Below are positions 8,088 through 17,467 of a stretch of DNA of 64,000 nucleotides, piece by piece. The stretch spans positions 1 through 64,000 of the forward strand of contig JBBQQH010000007.1 of NCBI GenBank assembly GCA_038216155.1, in the 5' to 3' direction. Below the pieces are notes generated by a model that ran no database searches, was not told the origin of the DNA, and saw only the letters and a list, made by a program, of their open reading frames with translations. The stretch's first letter is position 1; every line of letters begins with the position of its first letter. This DNA comes from SZAS-103 sp038216155. Its GTDB lineage: Bacteria > Pseudomonadota > Gammaproteobacteria > Xanthomonadales > Xanthomonadaceae. A program made the position numbers and the translations under genes.

Positions 8088-8235
8088 GACATTCACGTGA
8101 CGTGGAACTGGCCAGCTTAAGCGCTCGCGATGCCGAGGGCAACGCATCGGCGCCGACGGTATGCGCGTAGGCCAGTTTGTCCGATAATGCTGCGTTGCGC
8201 GCCTGGCGTGCTTGTTGAATCTGCCGGAGACAACC

Positions 8236-9030
8236 GTGGTCAAGCCATTGCCGAGATTGAAGCTGCAAGGTTTCAACAATCTCACCAAAGCACTCAGCTT
8301 CAACATCTACGATATCTGCTACGCGATCACGCAGGAGCAGCGCGACGGCTACATCGAATACATCGATGAGGCCTATAACGCCGATCGTTTGACCAATATT
8401 CTCACCGACGTGGCCGATATCATCGGCGCCAACATCCTCAATGTGGCGCGTCAGGATTACGACCCGCAGGGCGCATCGGTCACCATCCTGATTTCGGAAG
8501 AGCCCGTCATCGACAAGAAGGATGCCGGACGCGGGCTGATCTCCGACGCAGTCGTCGCGCACATGGACAAGAGCCACATCACCGTCCACACCTATCCGGA
8601 AACCCATCCGCACAATGGCATTGCGACGTTTCGTGCCGACATCGACGTGGCGACCTGTGGCGTGATTTCGCCGCTGAAGGCGTTGAACTATCTGATCGAG
8701 AGTTTCGAGTCCGACATTGTGGTCACCGACTACCGCGTGCGCGGCTTCACCCGCGACGTGAAAGGAAAGAAGCACTACATCGACCACAAGATCAATTCGA
8801 TCCAGGAATACCTGGCCAAGGGGATTCGTCAGCGCTATGAAATGCTGGACGTGAACGTCTACCAGGAAAATCTCTTTCACACCAAGATGCACTTGAAGGA
8901 CTTCGACCTCGACAATTACCTGTTCGAAGAACGGGCGCGTAACCTGTCATTCAAGGATCGCCAGCGCATCGAGATGCAGCTCAAGCGTGAGATCGAGGAA
9001 CTCTTCCACGCGCGCAATCTGGTGGATTGA
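8236..9030 (+). CDS. speD: S-adenosylmethionine decarboxylase proenzyme (class 1A)
   Basis: 264 codons from GTG 8236, with GGAG at 8225-8228; this gives exactly the start (VKPLPRLKLQGFNNLTKAL) and length remembered for Xanthomonas SpeD. The enzyme makes decarboxylated AdoMet for spermidine synthesis. Self-cleavage at the Lys-Ser bond yields the pyruvoyl cofactor: the site is Ser113 in HMDKSHITVHTYPETHP. The long C-terminal region with DVNVYQENLFHTKMHLKDFD is typical of the E. coli-type enzyme. It is divergent from clp. speE is not in the window. Confidence 0.95.
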   Translation: MVKPLPRLKLQGFNNLTKALSFNIYDICYAITQEQRDGYIEYIDEAYNADRLTNILTDVADIIGANILNVARQDYDPQGASVTILISEEPVIDKKDAGRGLISDAVVAHMDKSHITVHTYPETHPHNGIATFRADIDVATCGVISPLKALNYLIESFESDIVVTDYRVRGFTRDVKGKKHYIDHKINSIQEYLAKGIRQRYEMLDVNVYQENLFHTKMHLKDFDLDNYLFEERARNLSFKDRQRIEMQLKREIEELFHARNLVD

Positions 9031-9238
9031 TGCGGGATAGCCGCCTCGTTAATCGGCTGATAGTGCGCAACAGAAGAATCCAGCGCGCCGTCTAAGCGCC
9101 AATTGTCATTCTCGGCCATCTGCAGTGACCAATGGCCCATGCACGCGCTGGGTCCAAACGTTAGCGTAGGAATTCCGCGCGGGTCCCGCGCCATTTGTCT
9201 GTGCGCGAATTGCGCCAGATTCAACAGGAAACCCTGCG

Positions 9239-11278
9239 ATGAAACGAATCATTGTGCGTGCCGTGCAAATTGGATTGCTGACGGTCTTTTCGGCGACTTC
9301 TGCCATCGCCGCCGCCGCGCCACTTGGCTCGGGCATTGATCCGGCGAACATGGACAAGAGCGTGCGGCCGCAGGACGACTTCTACGATTACATCAACGGC
9401 CACTGGTTGGCGACGACGCAGATTCCAGCGGATAAATCCAGCTACGGATCCTTCAGCGTCGTCTACGACAAGACGATGGGCGAGCTGCACGGGATCATTG
9501 ACGACATGCAGAAAAGTCCAGGAACCGAGGCCGGGCAACGCAAGATCGGTGATCTCTACGCCAGTTTCATGGACACCAGCCAAATCGACGCGCTCGGCGT
9601 CAAGCCGCTGCAAGCGGAATTTGCGCGCATCGATGGGCTCAAGACACAGGGCGATATCGCTGCCCAGATTGCCCACAACGGCATCATCGGCGTGGATGCG
9701 CCGTTCGGCAGCTATGTGCATCAGGACAACAAGGATTCGACGAGATACGTTGTGAATTTCGGTCAGAGCGGACTGAGCTTGCCCGATCGCGACTATTACC
9801 TCTCACCGGACCCCAAGTTCAAGAAGTTCCGTGCCGATTATCTCGGTCATATCGAACGCATGTTCAAGCTGGCCGGTGAGCAAAACACTCAGGCCAAGGC
9901 CGACGCAGCCGATGTGTTGACCATGGAAACGGCACTTGCCACGATCCAGTGGACCAAGGTTGAACAACGCGACCCTTTGAAGACATACAACAAGTTCGAA
10001 CTCAAGAAGCTGGATGAACTGGCGCCCGGCTTCGACTGGAAGACGTTCCTTGCCGATGCGTACATTGCGGGCAAGATTGATTACGTGATCGTCAGCCAGC
10101 CGAGCTATTTCCAGGCGCTGGCAGCGTTGCTCCAGGTCACGCCGATGCCGATATGGAAAACGTATTTCCGCTGGCAGGTGCTGCACGCAGACGCGCCGTA
10201 TCTGAGCAAGCCCTTTGTCGATGAAAATTTTGCGTACTTCAGCACCAATCTGAATGGCACGCCACAACTGACCGTGCGCTGGAAACGCGGCGTGCGACTA
10301 GTCGATGGATCACTTGGCGAAGATCTGGGCAAGGTGTACGTCGGCAAATACTTTCCACCGGCAAGCAAGACGCGGGCACAGGAACTTGTGCAGAACCTGT
10401 TTGCCGCCTACCGCCAATCCATCGACACGCTCGACTGGATGAGTCCGGAAACGAAAAAGGAAGCCAAGGCCAAGCTCGCGTTGTACATGCCCAAGATCGG
10501 CTATCCCGACCAGTGGCGCGACTACTCCGCGTTGCAGATCGATCGTAACGATCTGCTGGGCAATGTCGTGCGCGCGAACGAATTCGAATACAACCGCAAC
10601 ATCAACAAGCTCGGCAAGCCGATCGACCGCAGCGAATGGGGCATGACGCCGCAGACGATCAACGCTTACTACAACCCCGAGATGAACGAGATCGTGTTCC
10701 CGGCGGCGATTCTGCAAGCGCCGTTCTTCGACCCCAGTGCCGACGATGCGGTGAACTACGGCGCGATTGGTGCGGCGATCGGCCACGAAATGAGTCACGG
10801 TTTCGATGACGAAGGCTCGCAGTACGATGGTTTAGGCAACTTGCACGACTGGTGGACCAAGGCTGATCACGTCGCGTTCGCCGCCAAGACCAAGGCGTTG
10901 GTTGCCCAGTATTCCGCGTTCGAGCCGGTCAAGGGTTTTCACCTCAACGGCGAGCTCACGTTGGGCGAGAATATTGCCGACAACTCCGGTTTGGCGATCG
11001 CGTACAAGGCCTACCAACTTTCGCTGCATGGCAAGCCAGCGCCGGTAATCGACGGAATGACCGGCGATCAGCGCTTCTATGCCGGCTTTGCGCAGGTGTG
11101 GCGCAGCAAGATGCGCGAGAACGCGATGATCTCGCAGATCAAATCCGACCCGCACTCGATTGCAATCGATCGCGTGTTGGGAACGTTGGCAAACCAGCCA
11201 GGGTTCTACAAAGCGTTTGATGTGAAGCCCGGCGACAAGATGTATGTCGCGCCCGACAAGCGCGTCATCATGTGGTGA
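9239..11278 (+). CDS. M13 (neprilysin/PepO) family zinc metallopeptidase
   Basis: 679 codons. Residues 1-26 form a signal peptide ending near AIAAAAP, so the enzyme is exported, probably periplasmic. It has the M13 N-terminal domain (DDFYDYINGHWLATTQIPAD) and a C-terminal catalytic domain with zinc motif HEMSH at residues 516-520, the third ligand Glu577 in ENIADNSG, and the NAYYNPEMNEIVFPAAILQ substrate strand. Its likely role is cleavage of oligopeptides. It stands alone, with an upstream gap of 208 bp and a strong terminator 22 bp downstream. Confidence 0.93.
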   Translation: MKRIIVRAVQIGLLTVFSATSAIAAAAPLGSGIDPANMDKSVRPQDDFYDYINGHWLATTQIPADKSSYGSFSVVYDKTMGELHGIIDDMQKSPGTEAGQRKIGDLYASFMDTSQIDALGVKPLQAEFARIDGLKTQGDIAAQIAHNGIIGVDAPFGSYVHQDNKDSTRYVVNFGQSGLSLPDRDYYLSPDPKFKKFRADYLGHIERMFKLAGEQNTQAKADAADVLTMETALATIQWTKVEQRDPLKTYNKFELKKLDELAPGFDWKTFLADAYIAGKIDYVIVSQPSYFQALAALLQVTPMPIWKTYFRWQVLHADAPYLSKPFVDENFAYFSTNLNGTPQLTVRWKRGVRLVDGSLGEDLGKVYVGKYFPPASKTRAQELVQNLFAAYRQSIDTLDWMSPETKKEAKAKLALYMPKIGYPDQWRDYSALQIDRNDLLGNVVRANEFEYNRNINKLGKPIDRSEWGMTPQTINAYYNPEMNEIVFPAAILQAPFFDPSADDAVNYGAIGAAIGHEMSHGFDDEGSQYDGLGNLHDWWTKADHVAFAAKTKALVAQYSAFEPVKGFHLNGELTLGENIADNSGLAIAYKAYQLSLHGKPAPVIDGMTGDQRFYAGFAQVWRSKMRENAMISQIKSDPHSIAIDRVLGTLANQPGFYKAFDVKPGDKMYVAPDKRVIMW

Positions 11279-11300
11279 GTGTGGTGGTGTAGATCCAAGG

Positions 11301-11327
11301 AAAAGCCGGCCATCGGCCGGCTTTTTT
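11301..11327. terminator. Bidirectional rho-independent terminator
   Basis: AAAAGCCGGCC and GGCCGGCTTTT form a near-perfect stem around ATC, followed by a T-run on the plus strand and an A-run upstream serving the minus strand. It separates the M13 peptidase from the convergent coq7. Confidence 0.9.
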
Positions 11328-11986
11328 CAGATGCGATAGGCCACGGCCTTCATCACCGCGCTCGCTGCACGCATCGCCTGCTTGACTGGATAAGGCAACA
11401 CGCGTGCACCGGCCGCCTGCGCATGCTCGGCGTGGCGAGCTTCATCGGCTTTCATCACACTCACGATCGCGCGGCTGCGTTCGTCGGATTCGGGCAGCGC
11501 GCGCAAGTGTTGTTCGAGATGCGCTTCCACCTGGCGTTCGGTTTCAACCACGAAGCCGAGGTTCCAGCCATCGCCGCGCAATCCGGCGACTACTCCGATC
11601 GCATAGCTTCCGGCATACCACAGCGGATTGAACAGGCTGGGTCGCGCGCCGAGCTCATCCAGTCGCTGCCCGCACCAGGCGAGATGATCGGCTTCCTCGG
11701 CCGCCGCGGACAGCAGTTGTTCGCGGGTCGCCGCATCGCGCGCCACGGCGGCTTGGCCGACGTACAACGCCTGCGCGCAGACTTCGCCGACGTGATTGAC
11801 GCGCATCAGGCCGCCCGCGTGGCTGCGTTCGGCGTCGCTCAAATCGGCTTCGGCAAGATCGCCTGCGGGATTGGCGGTGGCCGCGTGGGGTTGCAACTGC
11901 GCTGCGCGCGTTGCCACGCTGCCTTCCAGCGCATTGCCGGCCTGGATCAATAGCCGGTCGAGCATCGAATACTGTCGAAGGGTCAT
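11327..11986 (-). CDS. coq7: 3-demethoxyubiquinol 3-hydroxylase (Coq7 family)
   Basis: 219 codons from ATG 11986. A di-iron hydroxylase of the ubiquinone pathway, membrane associated. Di-iron ligand segments are visible: GLMRVNHVGEVCAQALYVGQ, SAAAEEADHLAWC, VVETERQVEAHL and ADEARHAEHA. Its start overlaps the stop of the upstream iron-sulfur protein gene by 4 bp (ATGA), so the two are co-translated. Species of this group use Coq7 instead of UbiF. Confidence 0.93.
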   Translation of the reverse strand: MTLRQYSMLDRLLIQAGNALEGSVATRAAQLQPHAATANPAGDLAEADLSDAERSHAGGLMRVNHVGEVCAQALYVGQAAVARDAATREQLLSAAAEEADHLAWCGQRLDELGARPSLFNPLWYAGSYAIGVVAGLRGDGWNLGFVVETERQVEAHLEQHLRALPESDERSRAIVSVMKADEARHAEHAQAAGARVLPYPVKQAMRAASAVMKAVAYRI

Positions 11987-13197
11987 GGCAGTGAAGATGT
12001 GTCCAGATAGTCGGCAAGCAAGCTGAGCGGATGCAACACGCTGACCGATTGTGTCGCGTCGCGCAATCCATTTTGCAGATGCAGCCGGCAGCCGATATTC
12101 GAGGTCAGCAAACTGTCGGTGCCGCTGGCACGAAATGCCTCCAGCAATGGTGCGCGCAATGCGACGGCGCGCTCGGGAAACTCCAGCATGTGCGAGCCAG
12201 CGGCTCCGCAGCAACCGCTGTCGGCCAGTTCGATCACGCGCAATTGCGGGATTTTTGCCAGCAACTGTCGCGTCGCATCGTCGCTGCGCACGACCGAGCG
12301 CTGCGTGCAGGGAATGTGCAACGCGACCGTGCGGTTGGCGGGACGGAAGCGCAGCGCGTCCACGTGTTGCAGCAAAAATTGCTGCGCATCGCGCACTGGC
12401 GCGTGGCCATCCAATGCATGCAGCAACGAATCGTGACAGCCGCTGGCACTACTGAGCACCGGTATTGCCGTAGCGAACGCCGCGCGATTGCATTGTGCCA
12501 GCGCGGACGCGGCATCCAGATTGCCGGCGTGCGCATGCAGCGCGCCGCAGCACGTTTGTGCTGATGGTTCGATCATGATCACGCCCGCTGCGGTGCACAG
12601 TCGGGTCAGAGCAACTTGCGTAACGGCGTCGTAGCGACGGGCCACGCAGCCGCGAAACAAGGCGACGGTCTGGGCTGAACTGGGCTGGCCCGAAGTGGAT
12701 GGCGCCGCCGGAGCGATCATGCCCACCGCGCGCGGCGGTCGCGGCAACGGTTTTGGCGCGAGCGGATACACGGCGCGATACAAGCCCAGCATGCGATCGA
12801 GCAGGCGTGGATGCGTCGCCAACCATTCGATCATGCGCTGGCGCAAACCCGCGCCCCGACGCTGGCGCTGCACGCTGCGGGTGCGCTGAAGCAATTCGCC
12901 ATATTCGACGCCCGCCGGGCACACTGCTTCGCAGCGAAGGCAGCCGAGGCATTGATCCAGATGCAAGTCGGCGGCGCTGCTGGCGGTCAGCGAGCCATCG
13001 GCCAGCGCACGCGCCAGGTTGATCCGACCGCGCGGAGATTCCGCTTCATTGCGGTCCAGCGCATAGGTGGGGCACTGCGGCAGGCATAATCCACACTTCA
13101 CGCAGCGATCGGCGAGTGACTCGATCGAAGCCCCGAATGCCTCCGATCGCCCGCTCTCTGCTGACAAATCGGCGTTGGGGCTGGTTGTCAGGGCCAT
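11983..13197 (-). CDS. GlcF-like iron-sulfur oxidoreductase subunit with CCG domains
   Basis: 404 codons. Two ferredoxin-type 4Fe-4S motifs sit near the N-terminus, RCVKCGLCLPQCPTY (Cys32, 35, 38, 42) and QCLGCLRCEAVCPAG. They are followed by two cysteine-rich CCG repeats, CCGALHAHAGNL and CCGAAGSHMLEF. This is the architecture of the glycolate oxidase Fe-S subunit. No FAD subunit (GlcD/GlcE) is nearby. The gene overlaps coq7 by 4 bp and is divergent from rplM. Because of coq7, an electron-transfer role linked to quinones is possible, as inference. The start is ATG 13197; GTG-type extensions are not supported. Confidence 0.85.
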   Translation of the reverse strand: MALTTSPNADLSAESGRSEAFGASIESLADRCVKCGLCLPQCPTYALDRNEAESPRGRINLARALADGSLTASSAADLHLDQCLGCLRCEAVCPAGVEYGELLQRTRSVQRQRRGAGLRQRMIEWLATHPRLLDRMLGLYRAVYPLAPKPLPRPPRAVGMIAPAAPSTSGQPSSAQTVALFRGCVARRYDAVTQVALTRLCTAAGVIMIEPSAQTCCGALHAHAGNLDAASALAQCNRAAFATAIPVLSSASGCHDSLLHALDGHAPVRDAQQFLLQHVDALRFRPANRTVALHIPCTQRSVVRSDDATRQLLAKIPQLRVIELADSGCCGAAGSHMLEFPERAVALRAPLLEAFRASGTDSLLTSNIGCRLHLQNGLRDATQSVSVLHPLSLLADYLDTSSLP

Positions 13198-13340
13198 GCC
13201 CGATGCTAGCACGCAGCTTGCCTTGGGCCGCAAAGCTGGTTATCATTCCCGGCTCTGTCGTCCGGCTGTGGCCTGTGGGCGTCAATTCCGCAACCTTATT
13301 TCGCGTGCACGGCCTACGTGCAGGCCCGTGGAGCTGTTTC

Positions 13341-13769
13341 ATGAAGACCTATACCGCCAAGCCCGAAACCGTGCAGCGCGACTGGTACGTCGTCGATGCG
13401 GCCGGCAAAACCTTGGGCCGCCTGTGCACCGAGCTCGCCTCGCGCTTGCGTGGCAAGCACAAGCCCGTGTACACCCCGCACGTGGATACCGGCGACTACT
13501 TGGTCGTAATCAATGCCGAGAAGATCGCGGTCACTGGCAAGAAGCTGACCGACAAGATGTATTACCGCTTCACCGGCCACATCGGCAACCTCAAAAGCGA
13601 GACGCTGGGCCAGGCGCTGGATCGCCATCCCGAGCGCGTGATCGAGATCGCCGTCAAAGGCATGCTGCCGAAGAATCCGCTGGGCCGCGCGATGTATCGC
13701 AAGCTGAAGGTCTACGCCGGCACCGAGCATCCGCATACCGCACAGCAGCCGCAGGTGCTGGACATTTAA
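13341..13769 (+). CDS. rplM: 50S ribosomal protein L13
   Basis: 142 codons, the usual length. Diagnostic segments: RDWYVVDAAGKTLGRLCTELASRLRGKHK, YTPHVDTGDYLVVINAEKI, ERVIEIAVKGMLPKNPLGRAMYRKLKVYAG. ATG 13341 is chosen because family alignment starts with MKTYTAK. A 140-bp leader separates it from the divergent glcF-like gene; inside it GGCCT/AGGCC (near 13307-13324) could form a small hairpin, possibly a regulatory leader. It forms an operon with rpsI. Confidence 0.98.
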   Translation: MKTYTAKPETVQRDWYVVDAAGKTLGRLCTELASRLRGKHKPVYTPHVDTGDYLVVINAEKIAVTGKKLTDKMYYRFTGHIGNLKSETLGQALDRHPERVIEIAVKGMLPKNPLGRAMYRKLKVYAGTEHPHTAQQPQVLDI

Positions 13770-13833
13770 CTGACTCGATTCGTTCGCAAACCCTGCGCTG
13801 TGAAAGCGCGGACATTCAAATAAAAGAGAAGCC

Positions 13834-14232
13834 ATGGCTACCAGCACTTCGCAGAACTACGGCACCGGTCGTCGCAAGTCGTCCACCGCGCGCGTTTTCA
13901 TCCGCAGCGGCAGCGGCACGATCACCGTCAATGCACGTCCGCTGGACGAATTCTTCGGTCGTGAGACCTCGCGCATGATCGTGCGTCAGCCGCTGGAGCT
14001 GACCAAGAACACCGAGCGCTTCGACATCAACGTCACCGTCGCCGGCGGCGGCAGCACCGGTCAGGCTGGCGCCATTCGCCTCGGCATTGCGCGCGCGTTG
14101 GTCGAATACGACGAGACTCTGAAGACCGATCTGCGCAAGGCCGGTTTCATGACCCGCGATGCGCGTGAAGTCGAGCGCAAGAAGGTCGGTCTGCACAAGG
14201 CACGTCGCGCAACCCAGTTCTCGAAGCGTTGA
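13834..14232 (+). CDS. rpsI: 30S ribosomal protein S9
   Basis: 132 codons. Contains YGTGRRKSSTARVFIRSGSG, GGGSTGQAGAIRLGIARAL, the LRKAGFMTRDAREVERKKVG segment, and the conserved C-terminal tail ending FSKR that reaches the P-site tRNA. It follows rplM by 64 bp, with GAGAAGCC before the ATG. The rplM-rpsI pairing is universal in this group. Confidence 0.98.
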   Translation: MATSTSQNYGTGRRKSSTARVFIRSGSGTITVNARPLDEFFGRETSRMIVRQPLELTKNTERFDINVTVAGGGSTGQAGAIRLGIARALVEYDETLKTDLRKAGFMTRDAREVERKKVGLHKARRATQFSKR

Positions 14233-14252
14233 TCCGAATCCCTCGGAAGAAC

Positions 14253-14270
14253 CCGCACATCCTTGTGCGG
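14253..14270 (+). terminator. Hairpin after rpsI, possible weak terminator
   Basis: CCGCACA/TGTGCGG, 7 bp with loop TCCT, 20 bp after the rpsI stop. It is followed by only a short T stretch, so termination would be partial, with possible read-through into tRNA-Gln. Confidence 0.4.
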
Positions 14271-14289
14271 ACTTTCCAAGGAAAAGCTT

Positions 14290-14364
14290 AGCCCCGTCGC
14301 CAAGCGGTAAGGCATCTGCCTCTGACGCAGACATTCGGTGGTTCGAATCCATCCGGGGCTGCCA
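14290..14364 (+). tRNA. tRNA-Gln (anticodon CTG)
   Basis: 75 nt with encoded CCA. Acceptor stem AGCCCCG/CGGGGCT, discriminator G, D-arm GCCAAGCGGTAAGGC, anticodon stem TCTGC/GCAGA around the loop CTCTGAC (anticodon CTG, reading CAG), T-arm GGTGG-TTCGAAT-CCATC. All four arms pair. It lies downstream of rpsI, 26 bp before a strong terminator. Confidence 0.95.
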
Positions 14365-14395
14365 ATAAGACGTCCGACGCCATTGCGTTAGAGGG

Positions 14396-14424
14396 AAAAA
14401 AGCCCGCCCATTGGCGGGCTTTTG
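14396..14424 (+). terminator. Rho-independent terminator after tRNA-Gln
   Basis: AAAAAGCCCGCC and GGCGGGCTTTTG form a GC-rich stem around CATT, ending in T residues. It ends the rplM-rpsI-tRNA unit. Confidence 0.9.
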
Positions 14425-14603
14425 TTTGCGCGCATGTGCACGCAGGCCGCTACTGCAGATTACTGAACTCAAGCGCGCTTGACTTCCGACGCGCATTATT
14501 TCGAAAGAGAGCACGCGGTTGACGGTGAGCCAAAATCGCACTGAGCGATACGAAACATGTGGTCGGCGTACAATCGAGATTCGATACGAATCAGGTAGCA
14601 CGC

Positions 14604-15587
14604 ATGAAAGTGGGTTCCCTCAAGGAAGGCGGCCGCGACGGCACGCTGATCGTGGTTTCGCGTGATCTTTCGCGTGCGGTGCGCGCTACCGGTATCGCCG
14701 ACACGTTGCAGCGCGCGCTGGAGGATTGGTCGAACATCGCGCCTCGGCTGAATGCGTTATCCGAACGGTTGAATGCCGGCGATATGGATGGCGCGTTCGA
14801 TCTGGATGTCGAGCAACTCGCTTCACCGCTGCCGCGCGCATACGAATTTGTCGATGGCAGCGCCTACCTGCCGCACGTCGAGCGCGTGCGACGTGCACGC
14901 GGCGCCGAGGTGCCGGAAAGTTTCTACACCGATCCACTGATGTACCAGGCGGTCAGCGCCGGATTTCTCGGCCCGCGCGATCCGATTTTGGTCGAGGACG
15001 AGGCTTACGGTATCGATTTGGAAGCCGAGTTGGTGATCGTCACCGATGACGTGCCGATGGCAGTCACGCCGCAGCAGGCGGCTGCGCATATTCAGCTGAT
15101 TGGCCTGATCAACGATGTCTCGCTGCGCAACCTGATTCCGGCAGAACTCGCGAAAGGATTCGGTTTCCTGCAGTCCAAGCCGCGCTCGGCGCTGTCGCCG
15201 GTGCTGGTGACGGCTGATGAGCTGGGTGATGCCTGGCGCGAAAACAAGCTGCACCTGCCGCTGGTTTCGCACGTCAATGGCGAATGGTTTGGCGCGCCGG
15301 AAGCGGGAGTCGACATGCAGTTCGATTTCGCGCAACTGCTCGCGCACGCCGCGAAAACACGGCCGCTGTCGGCTGGCACCATCGTCGGTTCGGGCACGGT
15401 GGCCAATGAGGACATCAGCCTCGGCGCGTCCTGCTTCGCCGAGCGCCGCACCGTGGAAACCCTGCGCGATGGCAAGCCGAGCACGCCGTTCATGAGCTTC
15501 GGCGATCGGGTGCGGATTGAAGTGATCGCGAAGGACGGCTCCAGCCCGTTCGGTGCCATCGAGCAAACCGTACGTCGGAACATCTGA
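14604..15587 (+). CDS. Fumarylacetoacetate hydrolase family protein
   Basis: 327 codons from ATG 14604. The C-terminal FAH fold is visible: VEDEAYGIDLEAELVIVTDDVP holds the metal-binding Asp/Glu cluster, followed by LIGLINDVSLRNLIPAE, LQSKPRSALSPVLVT and AGTIVGSGTVANEDISLGASC. It probably cleaves fumarylacetoacetate to fumarate and acetoacetate, the last step of tyrosine breakdown, because maleylacetoacetate isomerase follows after 74 bp. The N-terminal domain is the short bacterial type. Confidence 0.88.
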   Translation: MKVGSLKEGGRDGTLIVVSRDLSRAVRATGIADTLQRALEDWSNIAPRLNALSERLNAGDMDGAFDLDVEQLASPLPRAYEFVDGSAYLPHVERVRRARGAEVPESFYTDPLMYQAVSAGFLGPRDPILVEDEAYGIDLEAELVIVTDDVPMAVTPQQAAAHIQLIGLINDVSLRNLIPAELAKGFGFLQSKPRSALSPVLVTADELGDAWRENKLHLPLVSHVNGEWFGAPEAGVDMQFDFAQLLAHAAKTRPLSAGTIVGSGTVANEDISLGASCFAERRTVETLRDGKPSTPFMSFGDRVRIEVIAKDGSSPFGAIEQTVRRNI

Positions 15588-15661
15588 TTCACCGCCTTTC
15601 CTTCACCTGAGCCAAGCAGTAGTCTCGACTAGCTGCGGATGTCGCGGTGGGGAGAAATCCG

Positions 15662-16330
15662 GTGAGCGCCGACAAGCTTCGACTTTACAGCTACTGGCGC
15701 TCAAGCGCGGCCTATCGGGTGCGGATCGCACTCAACCTCAAGCGTCTGCATTACGAGATCGTGCCGGTGCATCTGGTGCGCGATGGCGGCGAACAACACG
15801 CCGACACTTACCACTCGATCAATCCGCAGGAGCTGGTGCCGACCTTGGCGCACGGGCATCGCTTGCTGCGGCAATCGATGGCGATCATCGAATACATCGA
15901 TGAAACCTGGCCCGAGCCGCCGTTGTTGCCGACTAGTGCGCGCGATCGCGCGCGCGCCCGTGGGCTCGCGCAGTTGATGGCCTGCGACATCCATCCGCTC
16001 AATAATTTGCGCGTGCTGCAGTATTTCGACGGTACCTGGAATGTGCCGTCGCCCGAGCGCGAAGAGTGGGTCCGGCATTGGATTCGGGTCGGCTTCGACA
16101 GCTTGGAGGCTTTGCTGAGCCAGCATCTGGCGACCGGCACCTACTGCGATGGCGAACTACCCGGACTGGCCGATTGCTGTTTGATTCCGCAGGTTTACAA
16201 CTCGCAGCGCTTTTCGCTGGATTTGGCTGCGTGGCCCACAATCAAGCGCATCTATGACGCTTGTCTGCTGTTGCCGGCATTTGATGCCGCGCGTCCGGAA
16301 AACCAGCCGGACGCGCCAGTCAACAGTTGA
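15662..16330 (+). CDS. maiA: Maleylacetoacetate isomerase (zeta-class GST)
   Basis: 222 codons from GTG 15662, preceded by GGGGAG. The zeta-class active-site motif is SYWRSSAAYRVRIALNLK (residues about 10-27, consensus S-S-x-x-W/Y-R-V-R-I-A), followed by NPQELVPTL and QSMAIIEYIDE (glutathione-binding Gln-Ser). The C-terminal half is all-helical (LPGLADCCLIPQVYNSQRF). It isomerises maleylacetoacetate to fumarylacetoacetate, feeding the enzyme encoded upstream. Confidence 0.92.
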   Translation: MSADKLRLYSYWRSSAAYRVRIALNLKRLHYEIVPVHLVRDGGEQHADTYHSINPQELVPTLAHGHRLLRQSMAIIEYIDETWPEPPLLPTSARDRARARGLAQLMACDIHPLNNLRVLQYFDGTWNVPSPEREEWVRHWIRVGFDSLEALLSQHLATGTYCDGELPGLADCCLIPQVYNSQRFSLDLAAWPTIKRIYDACLLLPAFDAARPENQPDAPVNS

Positions 16331-16336
16331 CCAGAC

Positions 16337-17467
16337 TCAGTATTCGCCGCCCTGCACGATTGCCGGCTGGCTGAAGGCGTCGGCGTAGGGATCGTGCTCG
16401 CCTGTGCCGCCTTCGGTCAGTCGGATCTTGAGCGCCAGACCATCGCGCGAGTCCGCTTTACGCAGCACTTCCTCAAGTTCTGCCTTGCCTTCCTTGTACA
16501 TCTTGAACAGCGACTGGTCGAAGCTGTGCATGCCTTCCTGCAGCGACTCTTCCATCGCCTGCTTGACCTCGTGCACCTGACCACGGCGGATCAAGTCGCG
16601 AATCATCGGCGTGTTGATCAGGATTTCGCTGGCCGGAATGCGCTTGCCATCGACGCCGATCACCAGCCGCTGGCTGATCACCGCTTTCAGGTTCAGCGCC
16701 AGGTTCATCAGCACATTCTTGTGCATGCCCTCGGGGAAGAAGTTGAGGATGCGCTCGAGCGTCTGGTCGGCGTTGTTGGAGTGCAGCGTCGCCAGGCACA
16801 GGTGACCGGTCTCGGCGAACGCGATTGCCGCTTCCATCGTGGTGGCATCCAGGATCTCGCCGATCAGGATCAAGTCGGGCGCTTCGCGCATCGCATTTTT
16901 CAGCGCGTTGTGGAACGCATGCGTGTCCAGCCCGACTTCGCGCTGATTGACCACCGATTTCTTGTGCCGGTGCAGGAACTCGATGGGATCCTCGATGGTG
17001 AGGATGTGTCCGGACATGGTGGAGTTGCGATGATCGATCATCGAGGCCAGCGTGGTCGACTTGCCCGAACCGGTCGATCCCACCAGCAGCACCAGGCCAC
17101 GCGGTTCGGTGACGATCTCCTTGAGGATGTCGGGCAGCTTGAGGTCTTCAAGCGACGGAATATTGCTCTTGATCGCGCGGATCACCATACCCACTTCACC
17201 GCGCTGCTTGAACACGTTGACGCGAAACCGACCGGCGTCGGTGACCGAGATCGCCATGTTCATTTCGAGATCGCGCTCGAAAATCGGTACCTGGCTTTCG
17301 TCCATCAGCGAGTAGGCGATCTTCTTCACCAGCCCTGGCGGAAGGCCGGTGTTACCGAGCGGGAATAGACTTCCCTCAACCTTCATGTTGACGGGCGCGC
17401 CCGTGGTGAGAAACAGGTCGGAGGCGTTTTTCTCCGCCATCAGCTTCAAAAAATAGCCGATGTCCAT
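16337..17467 (-). CDS. pilU: Type IV pilus retraction ATPase, PilU type
   Basis: 376 codons from ATG 17467. Cytoplasmic hexameric ATPase for pilus retraction and twitching. Walker A GSTGSGKST at residues 130-138, Asp box ILTIEDPIEF, Walker B DLILIGE ending at Glu204, His box ATLHSNNADQTLERILNFFP. The N-terminus MDIGYFLKLMAEKNASDLFLTTG and the C-terminus (DSRDGLALKIRLTEGG) fit PilU better than PilT. The usual Arg after the Walker B Glu-Ile (GEIRD) is Leu here (GEILD). pilT itself is not adjacent in the window. Confidence 0.9.
   Translation of the reverse strand: MDIGYFLKLMAEKNASDLFLTTGAPVNMKVEGSLFPLGNTGLPPGLVKKIAYSLMDESQVPIFERDLEMNMAISVTDAGRFRVNVFKQRGEVGMVIRAIKSNIPSLEDLKLPDILKEIVTEPRGLVLLVGSTGSGKSTTLASMIDHRNSTMSGHILTIEDPIEFLHRHKKSVVNQREVGLDTHAFHNALKNAMREAPDLILIGEILDATTMEAAIAFAETGHLCLATLHSNNADQTLERILNFFPEGMHKNVLMNLALNLKAVISQRLVIGVDGKRIPASEILINTPMIRDLIRRGQVHEVKQAMEESLQEGMHSFDQSLFKMYKEGKAELEEVLRKADSRDGLALKIRLTEGGTGEHDPYADAFSQPAIVQGGEY

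Noticed and set aside
16394..17368. 324-codon frame opposite pilU
   Set aside because: His/Asp/Leu-rich composition typical of reversed coding sequence; pilU is well supported.
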